A stretch of DNA of 64,000 bases from Streptomyces cinnabarinus (GTDB lineage Bacteria > Actinomycetota > Actinomycetes > Streptomycetales > Streptomycetaceae), in the NCBI RefSeq assembly GCF_027270315.1, contig NZ_CP114413.1, positions 8,184,001-8,248,000 of the forward strand, given 5' to 3'. Every line of letters begins with the position of its first letter. The stretch's first letter is position 1. The notes under the pieces were generated by a model. It was not told the DNA's origin. It ran no database searches and saw only the letters and a list, made by a program, of their open reading frames with translations. The position numbers and the translations under genes are program-made. This document shows, piece by piece, positions 8,397 to 16,433 of this stretch.

Positions 8397-8969
8397 TCAT
8401 CCATTCTTCGGTTCGTCGGTGGATGATTCGTCCGTCGACGGCCCGGCTTCGGCGTCCGGGCCCTGGGCGCGGACCCGCTGGACGTGCTCCAGGGACTCGC
8501 GCAGCTCGGTGAGCCAGTCGTCGGTGTGGTGCTGGACCAGCCGGACGCACCAGGCGAGGGCCTCGCTGCGGCTGCGGGCCACCCCGCCCGCGATCAGCGT
8601 GTCCAGCACCTGCCGCTCCGGCTGCCGCAGCCGGGTCATCACGGGCGCCGCGACATGCGTGAACAGTGCGCGTTCGGGGCCGCACTCCACACCCCAGGAG
8701 ACCTTGCGGTCGAACCGGTGCTCGGCCTCCCGGGCCACCGCCATCCGGTCCTGCCGGGTGCGCTCCCGGAACTCCTGGATCCGTGCCTGTACGGCCGCGT
8801 CCCGCTCGGCGTCCGAGGCGTCCTCGGCGAGCCGGGGTGCGGGGATGCGGCCGATCACCGTGATCTCCTCGCGGTCGACCGTCACCTCGGTCAGCCGCTC
8901 GAAGAGATCGTCGGGCAGGCGGCCGGCGAACCAGCCGCGCAGCTTCTCTCGTTGTTCGCTCGTAATCAT
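8397..8969 (-). CDS. hypothetical protein with ribbon-helix-helix-like segment
   Basis: 190 residues from ATG at 8969 (MITSEQREKLRGWFAGRL). The middle is charged and helical. Residues about 132-165 (VLDTLIAGGVARSRSEALAW then CVRLVQ) resemble the strand-helix-helix of CopG-like DNA-binding proteins, where AxSRSEAL is a frequent motif. The C-terminus is acidic and low complexity. No enzyme motif is seen. It is divergent from the protease-inhibitor gene. The DNA-binding suggestion is inference. Confidence 0.7.
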   Translation of the reverse strand: MITSEQREKLRGWFAGRLPDDLFERLTEVTVDREEITVIGRIPAPRLAEDASDAERDAAVQARIQEFRERTRQDRMAVAREAEHRFDRKVSWGVECGPERALFTHVAAPVMTRLRQPERQVLDTLIAGGVARSRSEALAWCVRLVQHHTDDWLTELRESLEHVQRVRAQGPDAEAGPSTDESSTDEPKNG

Positions 8970-9293
8970 GTAATGACGATTACTCCGCTCGAACATGAAC
9001 ACAAGGGGGTGTGGAGGGATCGGCCGAGAGCGGAATCGGAATGTTTCAGGCCTATTAAGGAACACCCTGAATTCGGCCACTTGGCTGCTTCGGGCGATCA
9101 AGAACGGCCAACCCAAGGGGTTGGAACGTTCGAATTCCGTTACTTCACGCCACTGATTCAACACGCAAGGTTACTGAAACGCATGGGTTCGATGTGTGTT
9201 CCGGCGGCGGACTCGGCAGACTCGCGGTCGCCGGTTCCGGCCCGATCGGGCGGACTCCGGCACACCCCCGATTCGAGCGGAAGGATGCACACA
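8970..9293. other. 324-base divergent intergenic region with a 7-base inverted repeat
   Basis: Separates the leftward hypothetical gene from the rightward inhibitor gene. It is more AT-rich than its surroundings and holds a perfect dyad, CCAACCC-AAG-GGGTTGG, at 9108-9124. It probably contains promoters for both genes. No coding frame with Streptomyces codon bias was found. Confidence 0.5.
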
Positions 9294-9734
9294 ATGCGGA
9301 ACACCGCGCGCTGGGCAGCGACCCTCGGCCTGACGGCCGCCGCCGTCTGCGGCCCCCTCGCCACGGCCGCCCCCGCGGCCCCCGGCCCCGCGCCCGCCTC
9401 GCTCTACGCCCCCTCGGCGCTGGTGCTCACCGTGGCACACGGTGAGAGCGCGGCGCTCGCCGCCCCGGAGCGCGCCGTCACCCTGGTCTGCGCCCCCGGA
9501 GCCGGAGCCTCCGGCACGCACCCGGCGGCCGGTGAGGCGTGCGCCGAACTACGCGCCGCCCAAGGGGACTTCGACGCGCTCGCGAGCGCCGACAACATGA
9601 TGTGCACCAGGGAGTACGACCCCGTCGTCGTCACGGTCGACGGCGTCTGGCGGGGTCAGCGGGTCTCGTACGAGCGGACCTACTCCAACGAGTGCGTGAA
9701 GAGCTCCCTCGGCGCGAGCGTCTTCGCGTTCTGA
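9294..9734 (+). CDS. ssi: Streptomyces subtilisin inhibitor (SSI) family protein, P1 = Arg
   Basis: A 146-residue secreted serine-protease inhibitor. A signal peptide (about 1-28, ending near TAAPA) precedes the SSI domain SLYAPSALVLTV ... GASVFAF. Cysteines 66/83 and 104/134 form the two conserved disulfides. The reactive loop reads MMCTREYDP, aligning with MCPMVYDP of SSI. P1 is therefore Arg106 instead of Met, predicting inhibition of trypsin-like rather than subtilisin-like enzymes. ATG 9294 was chosen because GGAAGG lies 9 bases upstream; ATG 9285 is an in-frame alternative adding three residues. Confidence 0.95.
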   Translation: MRNTARWAATLGLTAAAVCGPLATAAPAAPGPAPASLYAPSALVLTVAHGESAALAAPERAVTLVCAPGAGASGTHPAAGEACAELRAAQGDFDALASADNMMCTREYDPVVVTVDGVWRGQRVSYERTYSNECVKSSLGASVFAF

Positions 9735-9828
9735 GGGACCGGGATCGCACGGTCTCCGTGAACAAGCGCAGCGGCCCGTGGCTGGGGAGCGCGGGTCCTG
9801 TCTCGGAGCCGGTGATCCTGTCTCGGGG

Positions 9829-9861
9829 GCCGGCCGGGCGGAGTGGGGCCGCCCGGCCGGC
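9829..9861. terminator. hairpin between convergent genes
   Basis: GCCGGCCGGGCGG (9829-9841), a 7-base loop and its exact complement (9849-9861) form a 13-bp GC stem. It lies between the inhibitor gene (ending 9734) and the convergent VOC gene (ending 9884), so it can serve both strands. There is no T tract, as usual in Streptomyces. Confidence 0.75.
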
Positions 9862-9883
9862 ACCTCGCGTTCAGCCCTCGGGA

Positions 9884-10684
9884 TCAGCTCTCGAGGGGCT
9901 TCAGCACCACGAAGTCCGCGCCCGACGGGTCCACGCACACGGCGAGCCGGCCCACGCCCTCGGCGTCCTCGGGCCCCATCTGCACGGTGCCGCCGCTCGC
10001 GGTGACCCGGGCGATCGCCGCGTCGCAGTCCTCGACGTTGAAGACCGGGTGCCAGTACGGCTTCCCGTTGTTGAGGGCGAGGGCTTCCTCGGGCAGGGGC
10101 ATGATGCCGCCCTGCATCCGCTCCTCGGGCAGCCCCTCCGGGGTGATCAGGGAGTACGCGCCGGCGTCGTCCGGCAGTGCCATGTCGCTGTACGACCAGC
10201 CGAAGACATCGCCGTAGAACTTCTTCGCCGCGTCGGCGTCACTGGTGTACAGCTCGGTCCAGGACAGCGAGCCCGGCTTTTCCACGAGTTCCATGCCCGC
10301 GTCCGTGCCGGGCTGCCAGACGGCGAACTGACCGCCCTGCGGATCGTTGAACTGGGCCATCCGGCCCCAGTCGCCGAGGTCCCGCGGCGGGACCCGCACC
10401 GTGCCGCCCGCCTTCTCGACCGCCTGGGTGGTGGCGTCGGCGTCGGCGACGTTGTAGTAGATCATCCAGGCCGATCGGGCGCCCTCCTCGGTGAGCTTGC
10501 CGAGCCCCGCGACGGTCTTGCCGTCCCGGCGGAACATTCCGCCTTCCATGTCCTCGCCGCCGCCCTCCATGGGCTCGTACTGCCAGCCGAGCACGGTGCC
10601 GTAGAAGGCCGCGGCGGCGGGCACGTCGGGTGCGCCGAGGTCGAGCCAACAGGGGACGCCGGGGGTGGGTTCGGTGGTGATCAT
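9884..10684 (-). CDS. VOC-family protein with two glyoxalase/bleomycin-resistance-type domains
   Basis: 266 residues forming two tandem vicinal-oxygen-chelate modules. The first is about 9-125 (PCWLDLGAPDVPAAAAFYGT ... DPQGGQFAVWQ) and the second about 140-262 (SWTELYTSDADAAKKFYGDV ... DPSGADFVVLK). Tandem proteins of this type in actinobacteria are mostly uncharacterised; some bind metal and small electrophiles or antibiotics. ATG 10684 is preceded by GAAGGG. Single gene with its own transcription unit. Substrate unknown. Confidence 0.85.
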   Translation of the reverse strand: MITTEPTPGVPCWLDLGAPDVPAAAAFYGTVLGWQYEPMEGGGEDMEGGMFRRDGKTVAGLGKLTEEGARSAWMIYYNVADADATTQAVEKAGGTVRVPPRDLGDWGRMAQFNDPQGGQFAVWQPGTDAGMELVEKPGSLSWTELYTSDADAAKKFYGDVFGWSYSDMALPDDAGAYSLITPEGLPEERMQGGIMPLPEEALALNNGKPYWHPVFNVEDCDAAIARVTASGGTVQMGPEDAEGVGRLAVCVDPSGADFVVLKPLES

Positions 10685-10836
10685 GAGGTTTCCCTTCACT
10701 GTTCCGTGCCACGCCAGCCTGGCACCGGCCCGGCGCGCACGCACGACAGGACGGGCAGCAGGTCCGCCTTTCGAAGGGCAGACCCGGCGGACCCGCGAAA
10801 CTCATCGCTCCGCCGCCGACTTCCTTGTTTCACCCC

Positions 10837-11850
10837 TCAGGTGGCCGCGCCCGCCAGGCGCAGCGGCACCGGATCGGGCGGCGCCGGGGCCTCGTCCAGG
10901 CGGGCGACCTGGGACCACCAGGTAGCGCCGTCCTCGATGTGGCGCAGGAGGACTCCCTCCCGGATGGCCCAGGGGCAGACGGTGAGGGTTCTCAGGCCCG
11001 TCAGCTTCATCGCCGTGTGGGCCACTACCGCTCCGGCCAGGCTCTGGGCCGCGCGCGGCGCGGAGATGCCGGGCAGCAGGGCGCGGTCGAGGGCGGGCAG
11101 CGCGGCCAGCCGGTCGGCGGCCCCGCGCAGGTCGCGGCGGTGCAGAAGGCGTTCGACGAACGGGCCGTCACGGCCGGGCGCGGCCCCGCACAGGCGGCCG
11201 AGCTGCTGGAGCGTCCGCGAGGTCGCCACCGCCGTACGCGGGCCCTCCCAGCGGATCCGGGCCGCCACGTCCCGCAGCTGATGGCGGACCTTGCGGCGCA
11301 GCGCCCGGACCTGCTCGGGATCCGGTGGATCGTCGCCGTCGAAGAACTCATGGGTCAGCCGTCCCGCGCCGAGCGGCAGCGAGGCCGCGAAGTCCGGCAG
11401 CCTGCCGCGGCCGAAGGCCACCTCCAGCGAGCCGCCGCCGATGTCCAGCAGCGCGAGCGGCCCCGACCGCCAGCCCATCCACCGCCGCGCCCCGAGGAAC
11501 GTCAGCTCGGCCTCCAGCTCGCCCGGCAGGGTGCACAGATCCACCCCGGTCCGCGCCCGGACCTCGCGCAGCACCTCGGCCCGGTTCGGGGCGGCCCGCA
11601 CCACGGCCGTCGCGAAGGCCGGCGGCTCGGCCGCGCGCCACCGGGCCGCGGTCCGGCTCGCCTCGGCGACCGCGCCGACCAGTCGCTCGACGGCCTCCTC
11701 CGGAATCGCGTCCCCCGGACGGACATGTTCGGCCAGTCGCAGCCGCCACTTGGCGGTGTGCACCGGCAGCGGGACACCGTCCTGGGCGTCCGCCACCACC
11801 AGCCGGACCGTGTTCGAACCCACATCCACCACGCTGATTCGCATGGCCAC
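10837..11850 (-). CDS. Ppx/GppA-type phosphatase
   Basis: 337 residues of the actin-fold family of exopolyphosphatases and guanosine pentaphosphatases. Motifs: VVDVGSNTVRLVVAD at the N-terminus (phosphate loop 1), LLDIGGGSLEVAFG (loop 2), LPLGAGRLTHEF and a C-terminal MKLTGLRTLTVCPWAIREGV. The family removes phosphate from polyphosphate or pppGpp and so can tune stringent responses. Start could be GTG 11850 or ATG 11844, two codons apart. The gene stands alone, separated from the MFS gene by a terminator. Confidence 0.88.
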   Translation of the reverse strand: MAMRISVVDVGSNTVRLVVADAQDGVPLPVHTAKWRLRLAEHVRPGDAIPEEAVERLVGAVAEASRTAARWRAAEPPAFATAVVRAAPNRAEVLREVRARTGVDLCTLPGELEAELTFLGARRWMGWRSGPLALLDIGGGSLEVAFGRGRLPDFAASLPLGAGRLTHEFFDGDDPPDPEQVRALRRKVRHQLRDVAARIRWEGPRTAVATSRTLQQLGRLCGAAPGRDGPFVERLLHRRDLRGAADRLAALPALDRALLPGISAPRAAQSLAGAVVAHTAMKLTGLRTLTVCPWAIREGVLLRHIEDGATWWSQVARLDEAPAPPDPVPLRLAGAAT

Positions 11851-11923
11851 GTCGTTACCCGATTCCCGCCCCGGCGAACGGAGAGCGCTTCATCGACGAT
11901 CAGATCCGGCCGATCGCACGGAC

Positions 11924-11959
11924 GAGGGGCCGCCGTCTCCCTGCGGACGGCGGCCCCTC
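11924..11959. terminator. hairpin terminator after the MFS gene
   Basis: GAGGGGCCGCCGTC (11924-11937) and its exact complement (11946-11959) form a 14-bp stem with an 8-base loop. It lies 25 bases beyond the stop of the leftward MFS gene and upstream of the phosphatase gene. Confidence 0.8.
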
Positions 11960-11983
11960 CGCGGCTCCTGCGGACCGCGACGG

Positions 11984-13486
11984 TCACATGTGTACGACGG
12001 GTGCGGCCTCGGCGTCCTGCTCCGGCACCCCGCGCCGGAAGAGGAAGAGGGAGATCACCGCGCCCGCGGCGAACAGGCCCGCCGACCACCAGAAGGCGGT
12101 GGTGTAGCTTTCGATCGTCGCCTGGGCCTGCACCAGCTTGCTGGTGGCGTCCCGGCCGGAGAGGTAGTCCGTCGCCGCGCTCGCGGCGAGGGTGCTCAGT
12201 AGCGCCGTACCGATCGAACCGCCCACCTGCTGCATGGCGTTGACGGTCGCGGAGGCCACGCCCGCGTCCTCGGCCGCCACTCCGCCGGTGGCCAGCTGCA
12301 TCGCGGGCGGCATCACCAGGCCGAGGCCGGCGCCGATGATGATCAGCTGCGGCAGCACGGCCGTCAGATAGTCGGAGCCGACGCCGATCCCGCTCAGCCA
12401 GGCCATGCCCGCGGTGGCGACGGCGAAGCCCAGCGGCAGCACGATCTTCGGGCCGATCCGCGGCACCAGGACCGTGGTGCCGAGCTGTGCGGTGACCATC
12501 AGCGCGCCGACCATCGGCAGGAAGGCGACACCCGTCCTCGTCGGGCTGAAGCCGAGGTTGAGCTGGAGGTAGTAGGTCAGGAAGAGGAACACGCCGAACA
12601 TGCCCGCGCCGGTGATCAGCACCGTGAGGAACGAGGCCGCGCGGTCGCGGTCGAGCAGGATCCTGAGCGGCAGCAGCGGGTGCGCGGCCTTGGTCTGCCA
12701 CCAGGTGAAGGCTGCCAGCAGCACCCCGCCCGCGAGCAGGAAGCCCCAGGTCAGCGGGGAGTTCCAGTCATGGGACTCGGCGTTGGAGAAGCCGTAGACC
12801 AGGGCGAACAGACCGGCGGCGACCAGGATCGTGCCCGGCACGTCCAGCTTGGAGTTCGCGGCGTCACGGTGGTTGGAGAGCAGCAGCCAGCCGCCGGCCA
12901 GGGCGACGAGGGCGATCGGCACGTTCACGTACAGCGTCCAGCGCCAGTCCAGCGCGTCGGTCAGTATCCCGCCGAGCAGCAGGCCCACCGCGCCACCGGC
13001 ACCGGCGATGGCGCCGTACACGCTGAACGCCTTGGCGCGCTCGCGGGCGTCGGTGAACGTGGTGTTGAGCAGCGAGAGCGCGGCGGGCGCGAGCAGGGCG
13101 CCGAAGGCCCCCTGGAGGGCGCGGGCGGTGACCAGCATCTCGAAGCTGGTGGCGGCACCGCCGAGCGCGGAGGCACCGGCGAAGCCGATCACACCGATCA
13201 GGAAGGCGGGCTTGCGGCCGAAGAGGTCCGCTATCCGGCCGCCGAGCAGCAGCAGCGAGGCGAACGCCAGCGCGTACGCCGTGACGATCCACTGCCGGTT
13301 GCCGTCGGTGAAGCCGAGGTCGGCCTGGGCCGAGGGCAGGGCGATGTTCACGATGGTGGCGTCCAGCACCACCATGAGCTGGGCCACGGCGACGATCGCG
13401 AGGATCCACCAGCGCTTGGCCGAGGCGGCCCGCGGCTCCTGCGCGGCGCCCACGGGCGCGCTGTCGGTCAGGGTCTTCTGGGACAT
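11984..13486 (-). CDS. MFS multidrug exporter, DHA2 (EmrB/QacA) family
   Basis: A 500-residue proton-driven exporter of the 14-helix DHA2 family. Motif C-like and motif A regions are visible: LMVVLDATIVNIALPSAQAD in helix 1, RIADLFGRKPAFLIGV after helix 2, and ARALQGAFGALLAPAALSLL in helix 4. A long cytoplasmic linker sits near residue 205. Such pumps remove lipophilic drugs or antibiotics and are usually controlled by a TetR repressor. Two inverted repeats around its promoter (13534-13594) fit that, but no tetR gene is adjacent. Confidence 0.92.
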   Translation of the reverse strand: MSQKTLTDSAPVGAAQEPRAASAKRWWILAIVAVAQLMVVLDATIVNIALPSAQADLGFTDGNRQWIVTAYALAFASLLLLGGRIADLFGRKPAFLIGVIGFAGASALGGAATSFEMLVTARALQGAFGALLAPAALSLLNTTFTDARERAKAFSVYGAIAGAGGAVGLLLGGILTDALDWRWTLYVNVPIALVALAGGWLLLSNHRDAANSKLDVPGTILVAAGLFALVYGFSNAESHDWNSPLTWGFLLAGGVLLAAFTWWQTKAAHPLLPLRILLDRDRAASFLTVLITGAGMFGVFLFLTYYLQLNLGFSPTRTGVAFLPMVGALMVTAQLGTTVLVPRIGPKIVLPLGFAVATAGMAWLSGIGVGSDYLTAVLPQLIIIGAGLGLVMPPAMQLATGGVAAEDAGVASATVNAMQQVGGSIGTALLSTLAASAATDYLSGRDATSKLVQAQATIESYTTAFWWSAGLFAAGAVISLFLFRRGVPEQDAEAAPVVHM

Positions 13487-13533
13487 GGGGAAACCACTCC
13501 AGGGAACGTCGTTCCGGCCGCGTCACGTCAGGA

Positions 13534-13548
13534 ACGAAACGGTTTCGT
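13534..13548. promoter_or_regulatory. operator-like dyad 1 upstream of the MFS exporter
   Basis: ACGAAAC-G-GTTTCGT, a perfect 7-bp inverted repeat with one central base, located downstream of the predicted -10 and about 48 bases before the ATG. It shares the CGAAAC/GTTTCG core with the second dyad at 13573-13594. Probable TetR-type repressor site. Confidence 0.6.
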
Positions 13549-13556
13549 ACACATCG

Positions 13557-13585
13557 AGGCTAGAGCAGATTCAGCGAAACGGCAA
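13557..13585 (-). promoter_or_regulatory. predicted promoter of the MFS exporter
   Basis: On the minus strand TTGCCG (complement of 13580-13585) is followed after exactly 17 bases by TAGCCT (complement of 13557-13562), a good -35/-10 pair. The -35 box lies inside the second inverted repeat, so a protein bound there would block polymerase. Confidence 0.5.
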
Positions 13586-13594
13586 CGTTTCGCT
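13573..13594. promoter_or_regulatory. operator-like dyad 2 overlapping the MFS promoter -35 box
   Basis: AGCGAAACG (13573-13581) and CGTTTCGCT (13586-13594) are exact 9-bp complements around GCAA. It has the same core as the dyad at 13534-13548. It lies only 22 bases past the end of the ABC gene at 13616 and could also act as a weak terminator for it. Confidence 0.55.
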
Positions 13595-13615
13595 GGGGAG
13601 GTCCCGGCGGGCGGC

Positions 13616-16432
13616 TCAGGCCAGCTGGCGGCGAACCAGCTCGTGCAGTCGGCCAGTGGTGTCGGCCAGGAGTTCGGCGGGCGCGCCCTGCTGGGCCACC
13701 TTCCCGTCCTCCATCACGATCACCCGGTCCGCGTCCAGGACGGTCGACAAACGATGTGCGATCACGACCCGCGTCGCGTTCAGCGCCTTCGTGCTCTCGA
13801 TCACCGTCCGCTGGGTCTCGTTGTCCAGCGCGCTGGTCGCCTCGTCGAAGAAGAGGATGCGCGGGCGGCGGATCAACGCCTGGGCGATCATCAGGCGTTG
13901 GCGCTGGCCGCCGGAGATCGCGCCGCTGCCCGCGACGATGGTGTGCAGGCCCATCGGCATGCGCTTGATGTCCTCGGCGAGCCCCGCCAGCTCGGCCGCC
14001 GCCATCGCCTCCTCCGGGGTGTACGGCTCGGTGCCGCAGATGACGTCCAGGATGGACCCGGTGAACGGCTGCGCGTGCTGGAGGACGACACCGCATTGGC
14101 GGCGTACCGCCGACTGGTCCAGCGCCGCCAGGTCCTGGCCGTCGTACAGGACACTGCCCGAGACCGGTTTGTCGAAGCCGATCAGCAGGCGCAGGAGGGT
14201 CGATTTTCCGCAGCCGCTCGGGCCGACGATCGCCACGAACTCGCCCTGGCGGACCGAGAAGGAGACGTCGTCCAGGACCAGGGGACCGTCGTCGGAGTAG
14301 CGGAAGGACAGGCGGCGGGCCTCCATGGCTCCGGTCAGCGGGCCGGGGCGGGTGCTGGCCGTGCGGACCTCCGGGGTGGCCTCCAGTACCGGCTTGATCT
14401 CCTCGTACAGCGGCAGCGCGGCCACCAGCGACACGAACGCGCCGGTGATCTGGGTGACCGCGGTCAGCAGCATCGTCACCGAGGTGAGGAAGGTGAGGAA
14501 CGCCGCCGCCGACATCGAACCGCGCGCCGGGCCCGCCAGCAGCATGAACATCAGCAGGCTGCACAGCGGCAGATACACCGAGCCCAGCACCGCGCTCAGG
14601 TTCTTGATCCGGCCGACCTTCTGCTGGAGCTCCCGGCTGCGGGCGAACTGCGCGGCCCAGGCGGCGTACGCGTAGTTCTCCGCCGCCGCCACCCGTAGCT
14701 TGGGCAGTCCGCGCAGGGTCTGGAACGCCTGGTTGTTGAGCTTGTTGCCGAGCACGACCAGACGCCGCTGCCAGCGCACCTGCCAGAGACCAAGGCCCAG
14801 GAACACCGCGGCGATGACCACCAGCATGCCGATCGCCGCGAGCGCCATCGGGACGCTGAACCAGAGGAGCAGGCCCAGGTTCATCGCTCCGACCGTGACC
14901 GACTGGGCGACCGTGGGGCCGACTCCCGCCAGCAGACGGCGGATCGCGCTGACGCCCATCGCCGCGCTCGCCAGCTCTCCGGTCGAGCGCTGGGTGAAGA
15001 ACTTCGTCGGGAGCCGCAACAGCCGGTCCCAGACGGCCGGTTGGAGGGTCGCCTCGATCCGGCCCTCAAGACGCAGGATGGTCAGGTTCTGCATCAGCAT
15101 GAAGGCCGCCGCCACCACGCCGCTGACCATCACCGCCAGACACACCTGCACGATCAGACCGGTCTGCGCCTTCGGCACGAACTGGCCGAGCACCTTGCCC
15201 GTCGCGATCGGCACGAGCGCCCCGATCGCGACCGTCACCAGCCCGCTGATCAGCAGGTTCGTCAGATCGCCGCCGGTGCCCCGCAGGGTGAACCTGAGCA
15301 GCCTCAGCGGGCTGAGCGCACGGTCGGGCAGCGGCCGGTAGAACATCACCGCACGCGGCTCGAACTCCTCCGCGTTGGCCTTCTCGATCGGGGTCTCCCG
15401 GCCGGTCGCCGGGTGCACGGCGACATAGCCGCCGCGCCGCCACAGCAGGGCGACCGGCGCCCCGGACAGCGCGCGATGGCCCACCAGCGGGCCGACGTTG
15501 TCCCGCCACCAGCGGCCGTCGAGAAGGACCGCACGGGTGCGGACGCGGGAGGCGAGGGCCACCCGCTCCACCGGGTCGAGCCGGTCGCTCTCGGTGCCGT
15601 TCTGCGCGGGCCCGGCCAGCGCGATTCCGGCCGCCTCGGCGACCAGTCTGCAGGCCGCGTAACTGGCGTCCGCGTCGGCGGCCGTGGTCCGCGGCCCGGA
15701 GCGCTTGCCGATCGACGCCAGCAGCGTCCGGTCGGCCTGGGCGCGCACCGCCTCACCGGCCTTGATGCCCTCCGCGGTGCGCGTCTCGTGGGTGCGCTCC
15801 ACCTGCTCGATCCACCGGTCCAGGGTGGTGAGCAGGCGGTACTGCTGATCCACCATGGACTGCCAGACCGCCGGGTCCATCAGCAGATCGGCGGCGGCCT
15901 CCTGCCCGTACAGCGAGCCGTACCGGACGCTGCCGGGCGGCACCTGCATCCAGAAGACGTCGTCGTCGGTGAGTTCCGCGGCCCGCTCGTTCGCCGTCGG
16001 CGCCTGGAACAGGATCGACAGGCTGCGGCCGACGCCGAGCGCGAGGGCGTACTCCAGCGGGCTGGTCGTCGGCGGGACGTACTGCGGGTTGCCGTACTCG
16101 TCGTAGGACCAGGTCTGGGTCTGGGCGGGCTGGTACAGCTCGCGCAGTCCGATGCGGTGCACCACGCAGTCCCGGAGCGGGCGCGCCACCAGGGTGTGCT
16201 GCGGTCCCGCGACCGGGCCGAGCAGCAGCGAGCCCGCCTCCAGACGGCCCAAGTGGTGCCAGTGGCCCTGCTGTTCGGCGTCGACCGCGAACAGGTCCAC
16301 CGCGCCGGCCGCCACCAGCCACACCACCTGCGGGCCTTCGAGGTCGAGGCGGTTGAACCCGGCGCAGTCGATCCGCGAGCCGAGCTGCCCGAACGCGTTC
16401 AGGACGAGGTCGCCCTCGTGTACGGCCGTCAT
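13616..16432 (-). CDS. NHLM-type peptide-export ABC transporter, permease/ATPase without peptidase
   Basis: 938 residues. A long cytoplasmic N-terminal region (about 1-365) with a cyclic-nucleotide-domain-like start, as in the second ABC protein (ABC2) of NHLM RiPP export systems. Then six membrane segments (about 380-650) and an ATPase domain (about 690-935) with Walker A VGPSGCGKST, signature ISGGQRQRL and Walker B ILFFDEATSAL. It would pair with the peptidase-containing ABC protein encoded just upstream. Start: ATG 16432, one base after the preceding stop, so translation is coupled. Last gene of the precursor-HlyD-ABC1-ABC2 operon. Confidence 0.9.
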   Translation of the reverse strand: MTAVHEGDLVLNAFGQLGSRIDCAGFNRLDLEGPQVVWLVAAGAVDLFAVDAEQQGHWHHLGRLEAGSLLLGPVAGPQHTLVARPLRDCVVHRIGLRELYQPAQTQTWSYDEYGNPQYVPPTTSPLEYALALGVGRSLSILFQAPTANERAAELTDDDVFWMQVPPGSVRYGSLYGQEAAADLLMDPAVWQSMVDQQYRLLTTLDRWIEQVERTHETRTAEGIKAGEAVRAQADRTLLASIGKRSGPRTTAADADASYAACRLVAEAAGIALAGPAQNGTESDRLDPVERVALASRVRTRAVLLDGRWWRDNVGPLVGHRALSGAPVALLWRRGGYVAVHPATGRETPIEKANAEEFEPRAVMFYRPLPDRALSPLRLLRFTLRGTGGDLTNLLISGLVTVAIGALVPIATGKVLGQFVPKAQTGLIVQVCLAVMVSGVVAAAFMLMQNLTILRLEGRIEATLQPAVWDRLLRLPTKFFTQRSTGELASAAMGVSAIRRLLAGVGPTVAQSVTVGAMNLGLLLWFSVPMALAAIGMLVVIAAVFLGLGLWQVRWQRRLVVLGNKLNNQAFQTLRGLPKLRVAAAENYAYAAWAAQFARSRELQQKVGRIKNLSAVLGSVYLPLCSLLMFMLLAGPARGSMSAAAFLTFLTSVTMLLTAVTQITGAFVSLVAALPLYEEIKPVLEATPEVRTASTRPGPLTGAMEARRLSFRYSDDGPLVLDDVSFSVRQGEFVAIVGPSGCGKSTLLRLLIGFDKPVSGSVLYDGQDLAALDQSAVRRQCGVVLQHAQPFTGSILDVICGTEPYTPEEAMAAAELAGLAEDIKRMPMGLHTIVAGSGAISGGQRQRLMIAQALIRRPRILFFDEATSALDNETQRTVIESTKALNATRVVIAHRLSTVLDADRVIVMEDGKVAQQGAPAELLADTTGRLHELVRRQLA

Positions 16433-16433
16433 C

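Noticed and set aside
12680..14698. Long plus-strand open frame (672 codons) across the MFS and ABC genes
   Set aside because: Composition is Gly/Arg/Glu/His/Gln-rich, typical of antisense frames in GC-rich DNA, and it crosses the well supported minus-strand genes and their operators.
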